Source: JBHIBC01 sp046758905 (GTDB taxonomy: Bacteria > Acidobacteriota > Polarisedimenticolia > Gp22-AA2). From it: a DNA stretch of 41,476 bases. The notes below the pieces were generated by a model. That model had not been told where the DNA came from. It did no database searches and was given only the letters and a program-made list of their open reading frames with translations. Below, one piece after another: positions 1-8,658 of this stretch. A program made the translations under genes and the position numbers. The DNA lies in the NCBI GenBank assembly GCA_046758905.1, contig JBHIBC010000020.1, positions 1 to 41,476 on the forward strand, written 5' to 3'. The stretch's first letter is position 1. Each line of letters opens with the position of its first letter.

Positions 1-50
1 CGGTGAACCATCGTGAAGAAGCGCTCGAATCCGTATTCGTCAACAGCCTG

Positions 51-1220
51 TTAGGTCAGACGCCGGTAGCGGCTCATGAACCGCCGGTCGATCCGATCCT
101 TCAGGATCCAGGCCCAGCGGCTGTGGGAGATCAGCGCGCCGTACCTCAGCAGCGCCCTGCCGTCGGCGGTATTGAGAATGGAGAGGAATCCCCGCTGCGG
201 ATCGTAACGGGGAGGCGTCCCGCCGTCGAGCGCCGCCATGATGCTCCGCCACAGGACCGGAGCCTGCCGGACCGCGTAGACGCCGGCCTTCGGAGTGTCG
301 GGACGCGATCGCAGCGTCGCGCAGTCGCCGGCGGCGAAGATCCGCGGATCGCGGATCGAGCGCAGCGCGTCGTCGACGAGCAGGAAGCCCCTCTCGTCCA
401 CCGCGAGGCCCGAGTCGCGGAACAGCGGCGGCGCGGCCGCCCCCCCGAGCCACACCGTCAGGTCCGAAGCGTGCGCTGCTCCGTCCTCGATCTCGACCCG
501 ACTCGCGCCGACGCTCAACGCCCGCCGCCGCGTGAGGACCGAGATCCCCTTGCGCTTCAGGACCAGCCCGGCCCGCCGGCGAAATCGCTCCGAGTAGCCC
601 GGCAGGATGGCGCCGGAGGCCTCGAGGATCGACACCCGGCGGGAGCGCCCGGCCCGATCCAGGACCGCCGCGATCGCGCACGCCACCTCGACGCCGGCGG
701 CGCCGCCCCCCACCACCGCCACGCGGGCGGTGGAGCCTCCGGGAGCGCGCGCCAGGGCCCGGATCCGCGCGTGCAGCTCGACCGCGCCGGACATCGGCCT
801 GACCAGCGCCGCGTGCCGGCGCACGGCCTCGGAATCGGCGCCCGCGGGCGAGGAGCCCACATTGAACGAGACCAAGTCGTAGTGGACCCCGCCCTCCCCC
901 TCGAGCCGCACCCTCCGCGCTCCGGGCTCGACCGCCGAGGCCCGCGCGCGGATGAACCGTCCGCCCGCCCGGCGGACGAGAGCCGGCAGGTCGAAGGCGA
1001 TCTCCCCTTCGGCGTAGGTCCCCCGCAGGTAGCCCGGAACCATCCCGGAGTAGTGGTGCCGCTCCGCCGGGGACACGAGCGTGAGATCCACCCCCCGGCG
1101 CCGCGAGAGGATCAGGCGGCGCAGGATCTCGATGTGGACGTGCCCCGCCCCCACCAGCACGAGCCGCACGCGGTCGTCGTCCGCCTCGCGACCTCCGGCC
1201 TCCACGCGGCTGAAGACCAT
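51..1220 (-). CDS. FAD/NAD(P)-dependent oxidoreductase, SelD-associated type (TIGR03169-like)
   Basis: Pyridine-nucleotide-disulfide oxidoreductase family. The N-terminal Rossmann motif is VLVGAGHVHIEIL, followed by LTLVSPAERHHYSGMVPGYL, a signature I associate with the oxidoreductase domain that is fused to selenide,water dikinase (SelD) in some bacteria. A second nucleotide-binding motif, VAVVGGGAAGVEVA, lies mid-protein, and the C-terminal FAD motif IFAAGDCA is intact. No SelD domain follows, so this is a stand-alone copy; the substrate is unknown and may be a quinone or a selenium compound. I start at the ATG at 1220 because GGAG sits 5 nt upstream. An in-frame ATG at 1250 would add ten residues but lacks a comparable ribosome-binding site. 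The start region is duplicated upstream (see the repeat at 1195-1286). The family call is firm; the biochemical role is inference. Confidence 0.82.
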   Translation of the reverse strand: MVFSRVEAGGREADDDRVRLVLVGAGHVHIEILRRLILSRRRGVDLTLVSPAERHHYSGMVPGYLRGTYAEGEIAFDLPALVRRAGGRFIRARASAVEPGARRVRLEGEGGVHYDLVSFNVGSSPAGADSEAVRRHAALVRPMSGAVELHARIRALARAPGGSTARVAVVGGGAAGVEVACAIAAVLDRAGRSRRVSILEASGAILPGYSERFRRRAGLVLKRKGISVLTRRRALSVGASRVEIEDGAAHASDLTVWLGGAAAPPLFRDSGLAVDERGFLLVDDALRSIRDPRIFAAGDCATLRSRPDTPKAGVYAVRQAPVLWRSIMAALDGGTPPRYDPQRGFLSILNTADGRALLRYGALISHSRWAWILKDRIDRRFMSRYRRLT

Positions 1221-1286
1221 CCTCACTCCAATAGAGTCAGTCGCGAGCATAGCGCCCGGCCTCCACGCCTCTGAAGACCATCCTCA
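1195..1286. repeat. Direct repeat, two 31-bp copies across a gene start
   Basis: The 31 bases at 1195-1225 recur at 1256-1286 with only two mismatches, both in the middle (GG against CT). Read on the minus strand, each copy contains the SD-like TGAGG, the ATG and the first codons MVF of the oxidoreductase. The upstream copy therefore opens a 14-codon reading frame that stops at a TGA just before the real gene. This is a visible segmental duplication with an offset of 61 bp. Whether the small upstream frame is translated is not known. Confidence 0.8.
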
Positions 1287-1376
1287 AGACGTCGCTCCGG
1301 CGCGACCGACCGCCGCCGACGCGCCGGGCGGAGCTGCCCTCCCGTCGCGACCCCTCGGGCGAGGCCGTCGCCGAGC

Positions 1377-1405
1377 TTGAACCGGACCCCCGCACCGCCT
1401 AGACT
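1377..1405 (+). promoter_or_regulatory. Predicted sigma70-type promoter for the malic enzyme gene
   Basis: The -35 box TTGAAC (1377-1382) and the -10 box TAGACT (1400-1405) each match consensus at four of six bases and are separated by exactly 17 bp. The expected transcription start is near 1412. The first T of the -35 box is also the first base of a possible upstream TTG start for the malic enzyme, so a promoter here argues for the internal ATG at 1491. This is pattern evidence only. Confidence 0.4.
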
Positions 1406-1490
1406 GGGACGGTCCCTCCATCCGCGCCGGAGCGGGATCGGGCCGGGGATAAGGACCCGGGATTATCGGCCATTCGCCATGAGGCCCGTC

Positions 1491-2930
1491 ATGAACCCTC
1501 ACGTGACTCCCACGGCGCAGTATGCCATCACCATGCGCATCGAGTACCCGCACGAGCCCGGGTGGATCGCCAGGATCGCCAGCCTGATCGCCCGGGAAGG
1601 CGGCGCGATCCAGGCCATCGATCTGGTCCACATCCACCGCGGGAGGAGCCTGCGCGACTACAGCATCGAGTGCAGCTCCACCGAACAGGCCCGCCGGATC
1701 ATCGAGGCCGTGAGGGCCCTGGAGGGCGTCGAGTTCCATTCCGTGTCCGACAACACCTTCCTGATGCATCTGGGGGGCAAGCTCGAGATCGCCTCCAGGG
1801 TGCCGCTCAAGACCCGCGCCGACCTGTCGATGGCCTACACGCCCGGCGTGGCACGCATCTGCAGCGTGATCCGGGGGGACCCGCGGGCGTCGTTCAACCT
1901 CACGATCCGGAACAACTGCATCGCCGTGGTGACGGACGGCAGCGCCGTGCTGGGCCTCGGCAACATCGGGGCCCCGGCGGCGATGCCGGTGATGGAGGGG
2001 AAGGCGATCCTGTTCAAGGAGTTCGGCCGCGTCGACGCCTTCCCGCTCTGCCTCGACACCCAGGACGCCGACGAGATCATCGCCATCTGCAAGGCCGTGG
2101 CGCCCGGCTTCGGCGGCATCAACCTCGAGGACATCTCGGCGCCGAGGTGCTTCACCATCGAGCGGACGCTGCGGGAGGAGCTGGACATCCCGGTCTTCCA
2201 CGACGACCAGCACGGGACGGCGGTGGTGGTGCTCGCGGCCGTCCTCAACGCGCTGAAGGTCACGGGCAAATCGCCCGCCGACATGAAGCTCGTGGTGAGC
2301 GGCGCCGGCGCCGCCGGCTGGGCCTGCACCCGGGCCCTCAAGGACCTGGGGATCGGACACATCGTCGTGTGCGACAGCCGGGGAGCGATCCACAGGGGGC
2401 GCGACCTCGGTGACAGCCCGGCCAAGATCTGGCTCGCGGAGAACACCAACATCTGCGGCGAGACAGGCGGGCCGCGGGACGTGATCCGCGGGGCGGACAT
2501 GTTTCTGGGGGTGTCGGTGCCCGGCCTGCTCCGCCGCGAGGACATCGAGAAGATGAGGCCCGACCCCATCGTCTTCGCCATGAGCAACCCCATCCCGGAG
2601 ATCATGCCCGAGGAGGCCGAGGGCGCCGTGGGCGTGATGGCGACGGGACGCAGCGACTACCCGAACCAGATCAACAACGTGCTCGCGTTTCCGGGGATCT
2701 TCCGCGGGGCGCTCGACGCCCGGGCGAGGACGATCAATCGGGAGATGGAGCTCGCGGCGGCCCACGCCATCGCCGGGGTCGTGGCCGACGACGAGCTGTC
2801 CCCCGACTACGTCATCCCCAGCGTCTTCAACCGGAGGGTCGGCAGCGAGGTGGCCCAGGCGGTCTCCCGGGCCGCCCACGGGACGGGCGTGGCCCGGCGC
2901 GTCCCCAAGGGAGTCGACATCTACCGCTGA
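1491..2930 (+). CDS. NAD(P)-dependent malic enzyme with N-terminal ACT domain
   Basis: Oxidative decarboxylation of malate to pyruvate in the cytosol. About 479 residues. Residues about 10-85 form an ACT-like regulatory domain (YAITMRIEYPHEPGWIARI), the kind that senses small ligands such as amino acids. The malic domain follows, with the tyrosine motif SMAYTPGVARIC, the lysine segment MEGKAILFKEFG, and metal-binding acids in GGINLEDISAPRCF and FHDDQHGTAVV. The NAD-binding domain carries VVSGAGAAGWACTRAL. SNPIPEIMPEEA and NNVLAFPGIFRGAL are further family signatures. The ATG at 1491 is preferred over the ATG at 1479 because TGAGG precedes it by 6 nt. It converges on the PAP2 phosphatase gene with 10 bp between the stops. 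Cofactor preference (NAD or NADP) cannot be decided here. Confidence 0.95.
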   Translation: MNPHVTPTAQYAITMRIEYPHEPGWIARIASLIAREGGAIQAIDLVHIHRGRSLRDYSIECSSTEQARRIIEAVRALEGVEFHSVSDNTFLMHLGGKLEIASRVPLKTRADLSMAYTPGVARICSVIRGDPRASFNLTIRNNCIAVVTDGSAVLGLGNIGAPAAMPVMEGKAILFKEFGRVDAFPLCLDTQDADEIIAICKAVAPGFGGINLEDISAPRCFTIERTLREELDIPVFHDDQHGTAVVVLAAVLNALKVTGKSPADMKLVVSGAGAAGWACTRALKDLGIGHIVVCDSRGAIHRGRDLGDSPAKIWLAENTNICGETGGPRDVIRGADMFLGVSVPGLLRREDIEKMRPDPIVFAMSNPIPEIMPEEAEGAVGVMATGRSDYPNQINNVLAFPGIFRGALDARARTINREMELAAAHAIAGVVADDELSPDYVIPSVFNRRVGSEVAQAVSRAAHGTGVARRVPKGVDIYR

Positions 2931-2940
2931 GGGGGCCGGG

Positions 2941-3825
2941 CTACCAGAAGTGCACGTAGGCGAGACCGTACCCCCCGCTGACGGGGTCGATCACGGGCCG
3001 GAACCGATCGGCGATCCGGCCCGCGGCCTCCTGCTGGCGCGCCGAGACCATCCTCCCGATGCTGCGCCCGAGCATGGCCCCCACCACCACATCGGAGGGG
3101 AAGTGCCGCCCGAGCGAGACGCGGGAGGCTCCGATGAGCCCGGCCGTCCCGTACGCCACCCAGGAGACCCAGCGCTTGTCCCGGTACTCCTGCGCGAAGA
3201 CGGTCGCGGCGGCGAACGCGCCCATCGCGTGACCCGAGGGGAAGGAGTTGGTGCTCTGCCCGGGCTCGGCGCGATCGACGAAGAAGTCCCCCTGCCCGTC
3301 CGCGACCGGGCGCGTGCGCCTCGTGAGCCGCTTCATCGCGACGCTCCACAGCCCGACATTCAGCAGCGCCTCCGCCGTGAGGCTCGCGGATCTGGCCAGG
3401 CGCTCGTCCCGGCGCCAGCGAGCCACGAGGTAGGCACCTCCGACCAGCACCGCCGCGGTCTTCCCCTCGCCCAGGAGGCTGAGGCCCCTAGCGACCCCCT
3501 TCCCGTCGTCCCAGCCCTGGATCGAGCGCTCCAGACGATAATCCGCCCCCGGCTCCGCCCCCCCGGACGCCGTGGCCGCCGCCGTCGCCAAGGCCAGAGG
3601 GAACACGAAACTCCGGTGCCGCAGCTCGCCCGGCCACCACCGGGTGACCAGGAACTTCTGGTCGAGCAGGAATCGCTTGAAGAGGTTCCTCCTCCAGTAG
3701 GGACGGTCGCCCGGATCGCGCGCGGAAGCGCGCACGGAAGCGGCGAGGGTGAGCGCCACGAACAGTACCGCGGCGCGCGCCACCCGCGGTCGACCGGCTG
3801 TACCGCGAAGCGTGACCATGCACAT
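2941..3825 (-). CDS. PAP2-superfamily phosphatase, exported or membrane-anchored
   Basis: All three PAP2 phosphatase motifs are present: K165 to R172-P173 (KX6RP), PSGH at 196-199, and SRX5HX3D with S234-R235, H241 and D245. The nucleophile is expected to be H241, with H199 as acid. A short basic N terminus and the hydrophobic stretch AAVLFVALTLAASVRASA suggest Sec export or an anchor, and further hydrophobic segments near 75-90, 122-138 and 225-235 are compatible with a membrane enzyme acting on lipid phosphates in the envelope. The ATG at 3825 is chosen because GGAGGT lies 8 nt upstream; the longer reading frame to 3921 has no such site. Likely substrates are phosphatidate or undecaprenyl pyrophosphate, but the sequence does not say which. 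Confidence 0.9.
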   Translation of the reverse strand: MCMVTLRGTAGRPRVARAAVLFVALTLAASVRASARDPGDRPYWRRNLFKRFLLDQKFLVTRWWPGELRHRSFVFPLALATAAATASGGAEPGADYRLERSIQGWDDGKGVARGLSLLGEGKTAAVLVGGAYLVARWRRDERLARSASLTAEALLNVGLWSVAMKRLTRRTRPVADGQGDFFVDRAEPGQSTNSFPSGHAMGAFAAATVFAQEYRDKRWVSWVAYGTAGLIGASRVSLGRHFPSDVVVGAMLGRSIGRMVSARQQEAAGRIADRFRPVIDPVSGGYGLAYVHFW

Positions 3826-4169
3826 GTCGCTCGACCTCCGTCGGATCCTCCCGGATCGATTCACTGGTATGAGCGTCCGGCTCCGGGCGATTCCTTCTGA
3901 ACAATTTCGAGATCGACTCATGGATGCTGCGCGCCGGCAGCGCTGGCCGGCCCAGGGACCCGTCCGGACCTCCGCCCGCCGGCACGCTCCGGTGCTTCTC
4001 CGCCGGGCGGCGCGGCGCTAGAATGGATTCCGTCGCAGCGAGAGCAGGCGAGTGGGGGCCCGCGGCCCGGGCCCTCCCGCCCGAGATCGTCGTCCGGGCG
4101 GAGGGGCCGCCTTCCGCCGGATAGATCGAAGGATCTCGCCCTCACCGGCCGTCATACGGTCGAGCGCGG
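3826..4169. other. Intergenic region between divergent PAP2 and sigma-factor genes
   Basis: About 340 bp without a credible gene. It should hold the promoters for both flanking genes. The only AT-leaning box is TAGAAT at 4019-4024 on the plus strand, with no convincing -35 partner. I also see no clear ECF-type GGAAC / CGTC pair that would indicate autoregulation of the sigma factor. Confidence 0.5.
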
Positions 4170-4799
4170 ATGGAGGCGACGTTGGCGCCGCCCAGCGATG
4201 CTGACCGGATCCTGGTAGACCGCCTCCTCCGGGGCGAGCAGTCCGCCTTCGAGGAATTCTTCGAGGGCTACTTCCCGAGGCTGTATCGATTCGCTCTGGC
4301 CCGCGCGAACCAGGACGCCGGCGCCGCCGAGGACATCGTGCAGGCGACCCTCCTCAAGGCGATCTCCGCCCTCAGGACCTACCGGGGGGAGGCGGCCCTG
4401 TTCACTTGGCTGTGCACCTTCTGCCGGCATGAGATCAGCGCCTACTACGGTCCGAGGAATCGCGCGGGGCAGCCGGTCCCGCTGCTCGAGGATTCTCCCG
4501 AGGTGCGCGCCCAGCTTGAATCGCTGGCCGCCGCGATGGATCAGGGCCCCGAGCGGGATCTTGAGCGCGGGGAGGTCGCCCGCCTGGTCCAGGTCGCCCT
4601 GGACAGTCTCCCCGCCAAGTACGGGGACATTCTGGAATGGAAATACATTCACGCCATGCCGGTGAAGGAGATCGCGGCGCGACTCCAGGTCGGACCCAAG
4701 GCCGCGGAGTCCCTGCTGACCCGCGCGCGGCAGTCCTTCCGCGACGCCTTCGTGTCGCTGACCGGCGGGCGACTGAACTTCGGCTCCGCGAAGGAGTGA
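4170..4799 (+). CDS. ECF-type RNA polymerase sigma factor
   Basis: 209 residues with the two-domain layout of extracytoplasmic-function sigma factors. Region 2 runs through ILVDRLLRGEQSAFEEFF, YFPRLYRFALARA and AEDIVQATLLKAI, then TWLCTFCRHEI. Region 4 contains LPAKYGDILEWKYIHAMPVKEIAARLQVGPKAAESLLTRARQ with a helix-turn-helix (split here only for length; it is continuous in the protein). It would direct RNA polymerase to a small regulon. The next gene, 18 bp downstream, is a FecR-like membrane protein, the usual partner and antagonist of such factors, and a TonB-dependent receptor follows on the other strand. The start ATG at 4170 has only a weak ribosome-binding site. Confidence 0.92.
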   Translation: MEATLAPPSDADRILVDRLLRGEQSAFEEFFEGYFPRLYRFALARANQDAGAAEDIVQATLLKAISALRTYRGEAALFTWLCTFCRHEISAYYGPRNRAGQPVPLLEDSPEVRAQLESLAAAMDQGPERDLERGEVARLVQVALDSLPAKYGDILEWKYIHAMPVKEIAARLQVGPKAAESLLTRARQSFRDAFVSLTGGRLNFGSAKE

Positions 4800-4817
4800 T
4801 CCGAGAGGAACGGTCCG

Positions 4818-5840
4818 ATGATGAGCCAGATAAGGGATCCCGGGGGCGCCGGGGGTGAACCTCGAGACTCGAGGGACGACGCGGTCGCGCGGCTGCTGCG
4901 CCTCGCCGGGCCGCGGCCGGCCGTTCCGGGGGCGGTGACCGAGCGCGTCAGGACCGCCGCCCACGCCCACTGGCGGGCCACCGTCCTGGCGCAAAGACGC
5001 CGACGGTTCATCACCCGGGCCCTGATTCCCGTCGCCGCCGCCGCGTCCCTCGCGGTCGCGCTCGCACTGCTTCGGTGGCCTCCGATCGGCTCCCCCCGCG
5101 TCGGCGACACCGCGGTCGCCACGCTCGTGAGAGTCGATGGGGAGATGCGCCGGCCCTCAGGCGCCGGAGCGAGGATCGGGGAGCCTCTGGCTTCCGGGGC
5201 CGAGCTGGAGACGGGGGAGAGCGGGCGCGCCGCTCTCCGTCTGGCGTCGGGACACTCCGTGAGGCTCGACACCGACACGCGGTTGCGCGTGTTGAGCCCT
5301 TCCGTCCTGATCCTGTCCCACGGGGCGGTCTACGTGGATTCCTGGGGATCCCCGGGAGCCGCGCAGCGCATCGAGGTCCGGACGCGGCTCGGGGTAGTGC
5401 GCGACATCGGCACCAGGTTCGAGGTCCGCGTACTCGAGCGCGGGCTGCGCCTGAGGGTGCGCGAGGGCGCCGCCAGCCTCGAGCGCGACGGCCGGTCGCA
5501 CCCGGCCCTGGAGGGCGTCCAGCTGACGGTCGGGGAGGATGGCGGCGTGACGGCCCGGGAGGTCCCGGTGTACGGGCCGGAATGGGACTGGATCCTGAGG
5601 GTCACCCCGCCTTTCGAGCTGGAGGGGAGCACCCTGCGAGACTATCTGGACTGGCTGGCCGGGGAGACCGGGCTGCGGGTCCGCCTGGCCGACCGAGCGG
5701 TCGAGGACGAGGCGTCGACGGTCATCCTGCACGGCTCCGTGGAAGGCCTGCGGCCCGACGAGACCCCGTCGGCCGTCCTTCCCACTTGCGGGCTGCGGCA
5801 CCGTGTCGTCGGCGACCTCCTGGTGATCGAACGCCAATGA
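4818..5840 (+). CDS. FecR-domain transmembrane protein with C-terminal STN-like domain (putative anti-sigma/sigma regulator)
   Basis: 340 residues. A cytoplasmic N terminus of about 63 residues, which would contact the sigma factor, is followed by one transmembrane helix (about 66-86, RALIPVAAAASLAVALALL). A periplasmic FecR domain (about 120-220) has LASGAELETGESGRAALRLA and TRLGVVRDIGTRFEVRV. The C-terminal 80 residues (FELEGSTLRDYLDWLAGETG, then LRHRVVGDLLVIERQ) resemble the STN/secretin-N fold, the same kind of domain found at the N terminus of the nearby receptor. Start: GAGAGGA lies about 8 nt before the tandem ATGs; either may be used. The sigma gene ends 18 bp upstream, so the two are probably co-transcribed. 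Signalling from the receptor to the sigma factor is inferred from the Fec paradigm. Confidence 0.88.
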   Translation: MMSQIRDPGGAGGEPRDSRDDAVARLLRLAGPRPAVPGAVTERVRTAAHAHWRATVLAQRRRRFITRALIPVAAAASLAVALALLRWPPIGSPRVGDTAVATLVRVDGEMRRPSGAGARIGEPLASGAELETGESGRAALRLASGHSVRLDTDTRLRVLSPSVLILSHGAVYVDSWGSPGAAQRIEVRTRLGVVRDIGTRFEVRVLERGLRLRVREGAASLERDGRSHPALEGVQLTVGEDGGVTAREVPVYGPEWDWILRVTPPFELEGSTLRDYLDWLAGETGLRVRLADRAVEDEASTVILHGSVEGLRPDETPSAVLPTCGLRHRVVGDLLVIERQ

Positions 5841-5912
5841 GGCGCTGCGTCGCCGCCGGAGCCCGGACGCCTTCGCGCCTCCCCGGGTCCGTCCCGCATC
5901 GGCGCGGCGACC

Positions 5913-8480
5913 CTAGTACTTGAACGTCCAGGTCACGCCGAGCGAGGGGACCCTCCGAAGCCAGAACCCCTCTGTCCGATCGATCCGCGCGGTCCCGTCC
6001 GGCTGCGCCGTGACCTCGAGGTCCTCCACGCAGCACACGTTCTTCCGGTTGTAGAGGTTGGTGACCTCCAGGAAGAGCGTCACTCCGGCCTTGCCCAGCC
6101 GCACGTGCCGGCTCGCCTTGAAGTCGAGGCGGTGATAGGCGGGGAAGCGCGCGGCATTGCGCCGGCCCAGGACGGCCTCGTACGATCGCGATCCGTCCGG
6201 GCTGTCCACCGCCCTCACGAAGACGGGCGTCGTGGGCCAGCCGCTGTGATAGATGCCCGCCAGGGACACGGCCCACCCATCCCCCCAGCCATAGTGCAGG
6301 TTGAAGTTCAGGGCGTGCCTCTGGTCCCAGCTCCTCGGTACCATCTCGCCGTCGATCTCGTCGGCGACCGAGGCGAGCGAATAGGACGCTCTCCAGGCGA
6401 GCCCCCGACCCCGATCCATGTTGAAAGAGAAATCGATCCCCTTCGCCTCGGCCCGGCTCGGCGTCACCCGCACCCGATCGGCCTCCAGCTCGGGGAACAG
6501 CTCGTACGGGTTGAACAGGTTCTCGTAGCGGGGCCGGGGGTGGCTCATCTCCTTGCGATAGGCGTCCACCCTGAGGCGCCAGGCCCGGCTCGACACGTGC
6601 TCGAAGCTGAGGATCCACTGCTCGGCCAGCTCGGCCGGGGAGAAATCCGTCACCCCGTCCTCGACCTGCAGCTCATGAACGCCCTGCGACTGGTAGAAGC
6701 GTCCCCATCCCGCGCGAAGCGCGCTCCCCTCCCCGAGCGCCACGACCAGGTTGGCGCGCGGGCTGATCTGATCCTCGCCCGTATACGTCTGCCTGTCCCA
6801 GCGCAGGCCCAGATCCGCGGTGACCCTCGAGAACGGACGGAATTGCTGCGCGACGTAGGCTCCGAGCTGGAATCCCGACGGGTGCAGGACTTCCCGCCGG
6901 TCCAGGATCAGCGGATCGCCTCCACCGGCCGGGGCGGGACCGGCGCCCTCGGAGTGCATGGAATAGCGATAATCGGCCTCCAGCCGTCTGGCGCCCAGTC
7001 CCCACTCGAAGAGATTGCGCCCGGAGGTCTCGTAGGTCCAGTACTGCTTCAGTCCGAAGAAGCTGAAGGAGCGGTCATCGCTGACCCGGCCCGTGACCTC
7101 CGGGGCGCGATCGACGATCCCCCGGCGATCGCTCTCGATCCGGCCCCCGAAGAGGAGCGCGCGGTAGTAGAGCCTCGGGCTCCAAAGCGATTTCAGGTTC
7201 AGCCACGCGTACCGATCCCGGGACCCGGCCCGCACGTCCTCCTCTCCCGCCCGGTCCTCGAAACTGATCTCGTCCTGGGTGGCGAGCACGTTCCCCGTCA
7301 GTATCGTCCCGTCCCCGAGAGGCATCTGGACCTTCCCGAAGAGGTCGTAGTACGAGGGCTCGAACTCGTCATCGCCGGGATCCAGGGTCGAGACCACCTC
7401 GTCCGGATACCACCTGCGTGCCGAGACCAGCCAGTGCCCGGCGCCCCGGCCGAAGGTCCCGTCCGTGAAGAGGCGCGAGTTGATGAAGTTCGTGGTGATG
7501 GAAGCGTGCCCCGTTCCGTCGGGAACGGCCGAGGCGAGGTCGAGCACTCCGCTCATGCGATCACCGTATTCCACCGGAAAGGTCCCGGTCAGCAGCTCCG
7601 CCCGCCCTATGGTCGTCGCATCGACGATGCCGGAGAACCGCTGGAGCTGCTTCAGATGGAAGGGCTCGTAAAGCTCCAGCCCGTCGAGGACGACGAGCAG
7701 CTCATCCCAGTTCCCGCCCCGGACGCTGAGCGATGCCGATCGATCGCCCGCCGCGACGCCCGGCAACAGGGTGATCGTCCGATTGAGATCGCTGCCGATC
7801 GTCGGCAGGCGGCCGATCTCCCGGGCGCTCAGGATCTCCCCGACCACCCCCCGCCGGCCCGGCCGCCGGTCGGCGTCCGGCTTGACCACGACCTCCTCAC
7901 GGATCTCCGGAAGGACGACCAGATCCAGCTCCACTTCGGCGGTCGCGCCGGAGGCCACCGCGATGCCCTCGAACCTCTCCTCCCTCAGCCCCGGCACCCG
8001 CACCTTCAGGGTATGGGTGCCGGGCCGCACGCCGCGGATCTCGAACCGGCCGTCCGGATCGGTCGCGGCATGCCTGTCCGTGCCGTCGATGAACACGATC
8101 GCGCCGGCCAGGGGACGCCGGTCTGCCCGGACGCGGACCGACCCCGCGATGCCTCCCCTCGCCTCGGCTGAGGCCGTGCGCCTGACGATGAGAAGGGTGC
8201 CGCCCGGGCCCTCCAGGGCCTGTAGCCCGTGCGGGGCGAGGAGCTCGTCGAGGATGTCGCGCGGCGCGACCGCGCGCGGCTCGGACTCCACCCGGAGATC
8301 CGGCCCCACCAGGTCGCTGCTGTAGACCAGCCTGAGGCCGGCGGCCCGCAGCTCCTCCAGCACCCTCGCCAGCGGCCGACCGGCGTAGGCCGCCCGCCGC
8401 GTCTGTCCAGCCAGGATCGCCGGCGCCGTCATCATGATGACGGGGATCACCAACCGCAGCGCCCTGTGTCGCCCGATCAA
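5913..8480 (-). CDS. TonB-dependent outer-membrane receptor with N-terminal STN domain
   Basis: About 855 residues. After a signal peptide (basic RHRALR, hydrophobic core, cleavage near AILA-GQ) come an STN signalling domain (AYAGRPLARVLEELRAAGLR to GGTLLIVR), a carboxypeptidase-regulatory-like beta domain (GIAGSVRVRADRRPLAGAIV), a plug (ILSAREIGRLPTIGSDLNRT, SLSVRGGNWDELLVVLDGLE, FPVEYGDRMSGVLDLAS) and a long barrel ending in VTWTFKY, an aromatic C terminus typical of outer-membrane proteins. A promoter with its predicted start near 8523 excludes the upstream ATG at 8714; a TTG at 8480 puts the signal peptide at the very N terminus, though its ribosome-binding site (GGGG, 8 nt away) is only fair. 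It converges on the FecR-like gene. The transported substrate is unknown; siderophore, B12 or a glycan are possible. Confidence 0.9.
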   Translation of the reverse strand: MIGRHRALRLVIPVIMMTAPAILAGQTRRAAYAGRPLARVLEELRAAGLRLVYSSDLVGPDLRVESEPRAVAPRDILDELLAPHGLQALEGPGGTLLIVRRTASAEARGGIAGSVRVRADRRPLAGAIVFIDGTDRHAATDPDGRFEIRGVRPGTHTLKVRVPGLREERFEGIAVASGATAEVELDLVVLPEIREEVVVKPDADRRPGRRGVVGEILSAREIGRLPTIGSDLNRTITLLPGVAAGDRSASLSVRGGNWDELLVVLDGLELYEPFHLKQLQRFSGIVDATTIGRAELLTGTFPVEYGDRMSGVLDLASAVPDGTGHASITTNFINSRLFTDGTFGRGAGHWLVSARRWYPDEVVSTLDPGDDEFEPSYYDLFGKVQMPLGDGTILTGNVLATQDEISFEDRAGEEDVRAGSRDRYAWLNLKSLWSPRLYYRALLFGGRIESDRRGIVDRAPEVTGRVSDDRSFSFFGLKQYWTYETSGRNLFEWGLGARRLEADYRYSMHSEGAGPAPAGGGDPLILDRREVLHPSGFQLGAYVAQQFRPFSRVTADLGLRWDRQTYTGEDQISPRANLVVALGEGSALRAGWGRFYQSQGVHELQVEDGVTDFSPAELAEQWILSFEHVSSRAWRLRVDAYRKEMSHPRPRYENLFNPYELFPELEADRVRVTPSRAEAKGIDFSFNMDRGRGLAWRASYSLASVADEIDGEMVPRSWDQRHALNFNLHYGWGDGWAVSLAGIYHSGWPTTPVFVRAVDSPDGSRSYEAVLGRRNAARFPAYHRLDFKASRHVRLGKAGVTLFLEVTNLYNRKNVCCVEDLEVTAQPDGTARIDRTEGFWLRRVPSLGVTWTFKY

Positions 8481-8529
8481 CCTGTTGACCCCAAAGAGCT
8501 TAGGTAGACAGCACCTCTCCCCTAGAATA

Positions 8530-8557
8530 ATAATATGCGGCCCGGGAGGAGAATCAA
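8530..8557 (-). promoter_or_regulatory. Predicted sigma70-type promoter for the TonB-dependent receptor
   Basis: On the minus strand, TTGATT (8557-8552) and TATTAT (8535-8530) are separated by 16 bp. The -10 box matches five of six consensus bases and lies in a rare AT-rich patch (TATTATTATT) of an otherwise GC-rich region. Transcription would start near 8523 and include a GGGGAGAGG stretch just downstream. This placement implies translation starts inside, not upstream of, the AT-rich patch. Confidence 0.55.
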
Positions 8558-8658
8558 AGGGGAATGGGCTCGAGTCGCCTCCCTGACGGAATGGTGAGCC
8601 GGCACGGTGCCGCCCTCGGGGCGCCGGCGCACCCCGCCGAGGCAGGGCCCCGGCGGCA

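Noticed and set aside
1..50. Possible edge gene on the minus strand before the oxidoreductase stop (peptide QAVDEYGFERFFTMVH in frame after the stop)
   Set aside because: Only 16 codons are visible, with no start codon and no recognisable family.
1284..2879. 531-codon frame on the minus strand opposite the malic enzyme
   Set aside because: His/Asp/Arg-rich shadow of a well conserved enzyme; no motif.
5841..5912. GTCGCCGC and GCGGCGAC in the gap between FecR-like and receptor genes as a bidirectional terminator
   Set aside because: Arms are about 46 bp apart and no T-tract follows on either strand.
6105..8171. 688-codon frame on the plus strand opposite the TonB-dependent receptor
   Set aside because: No recognisable domain and no ribosome-binding site; the minus strand encodes a complete receptor with a promoter.
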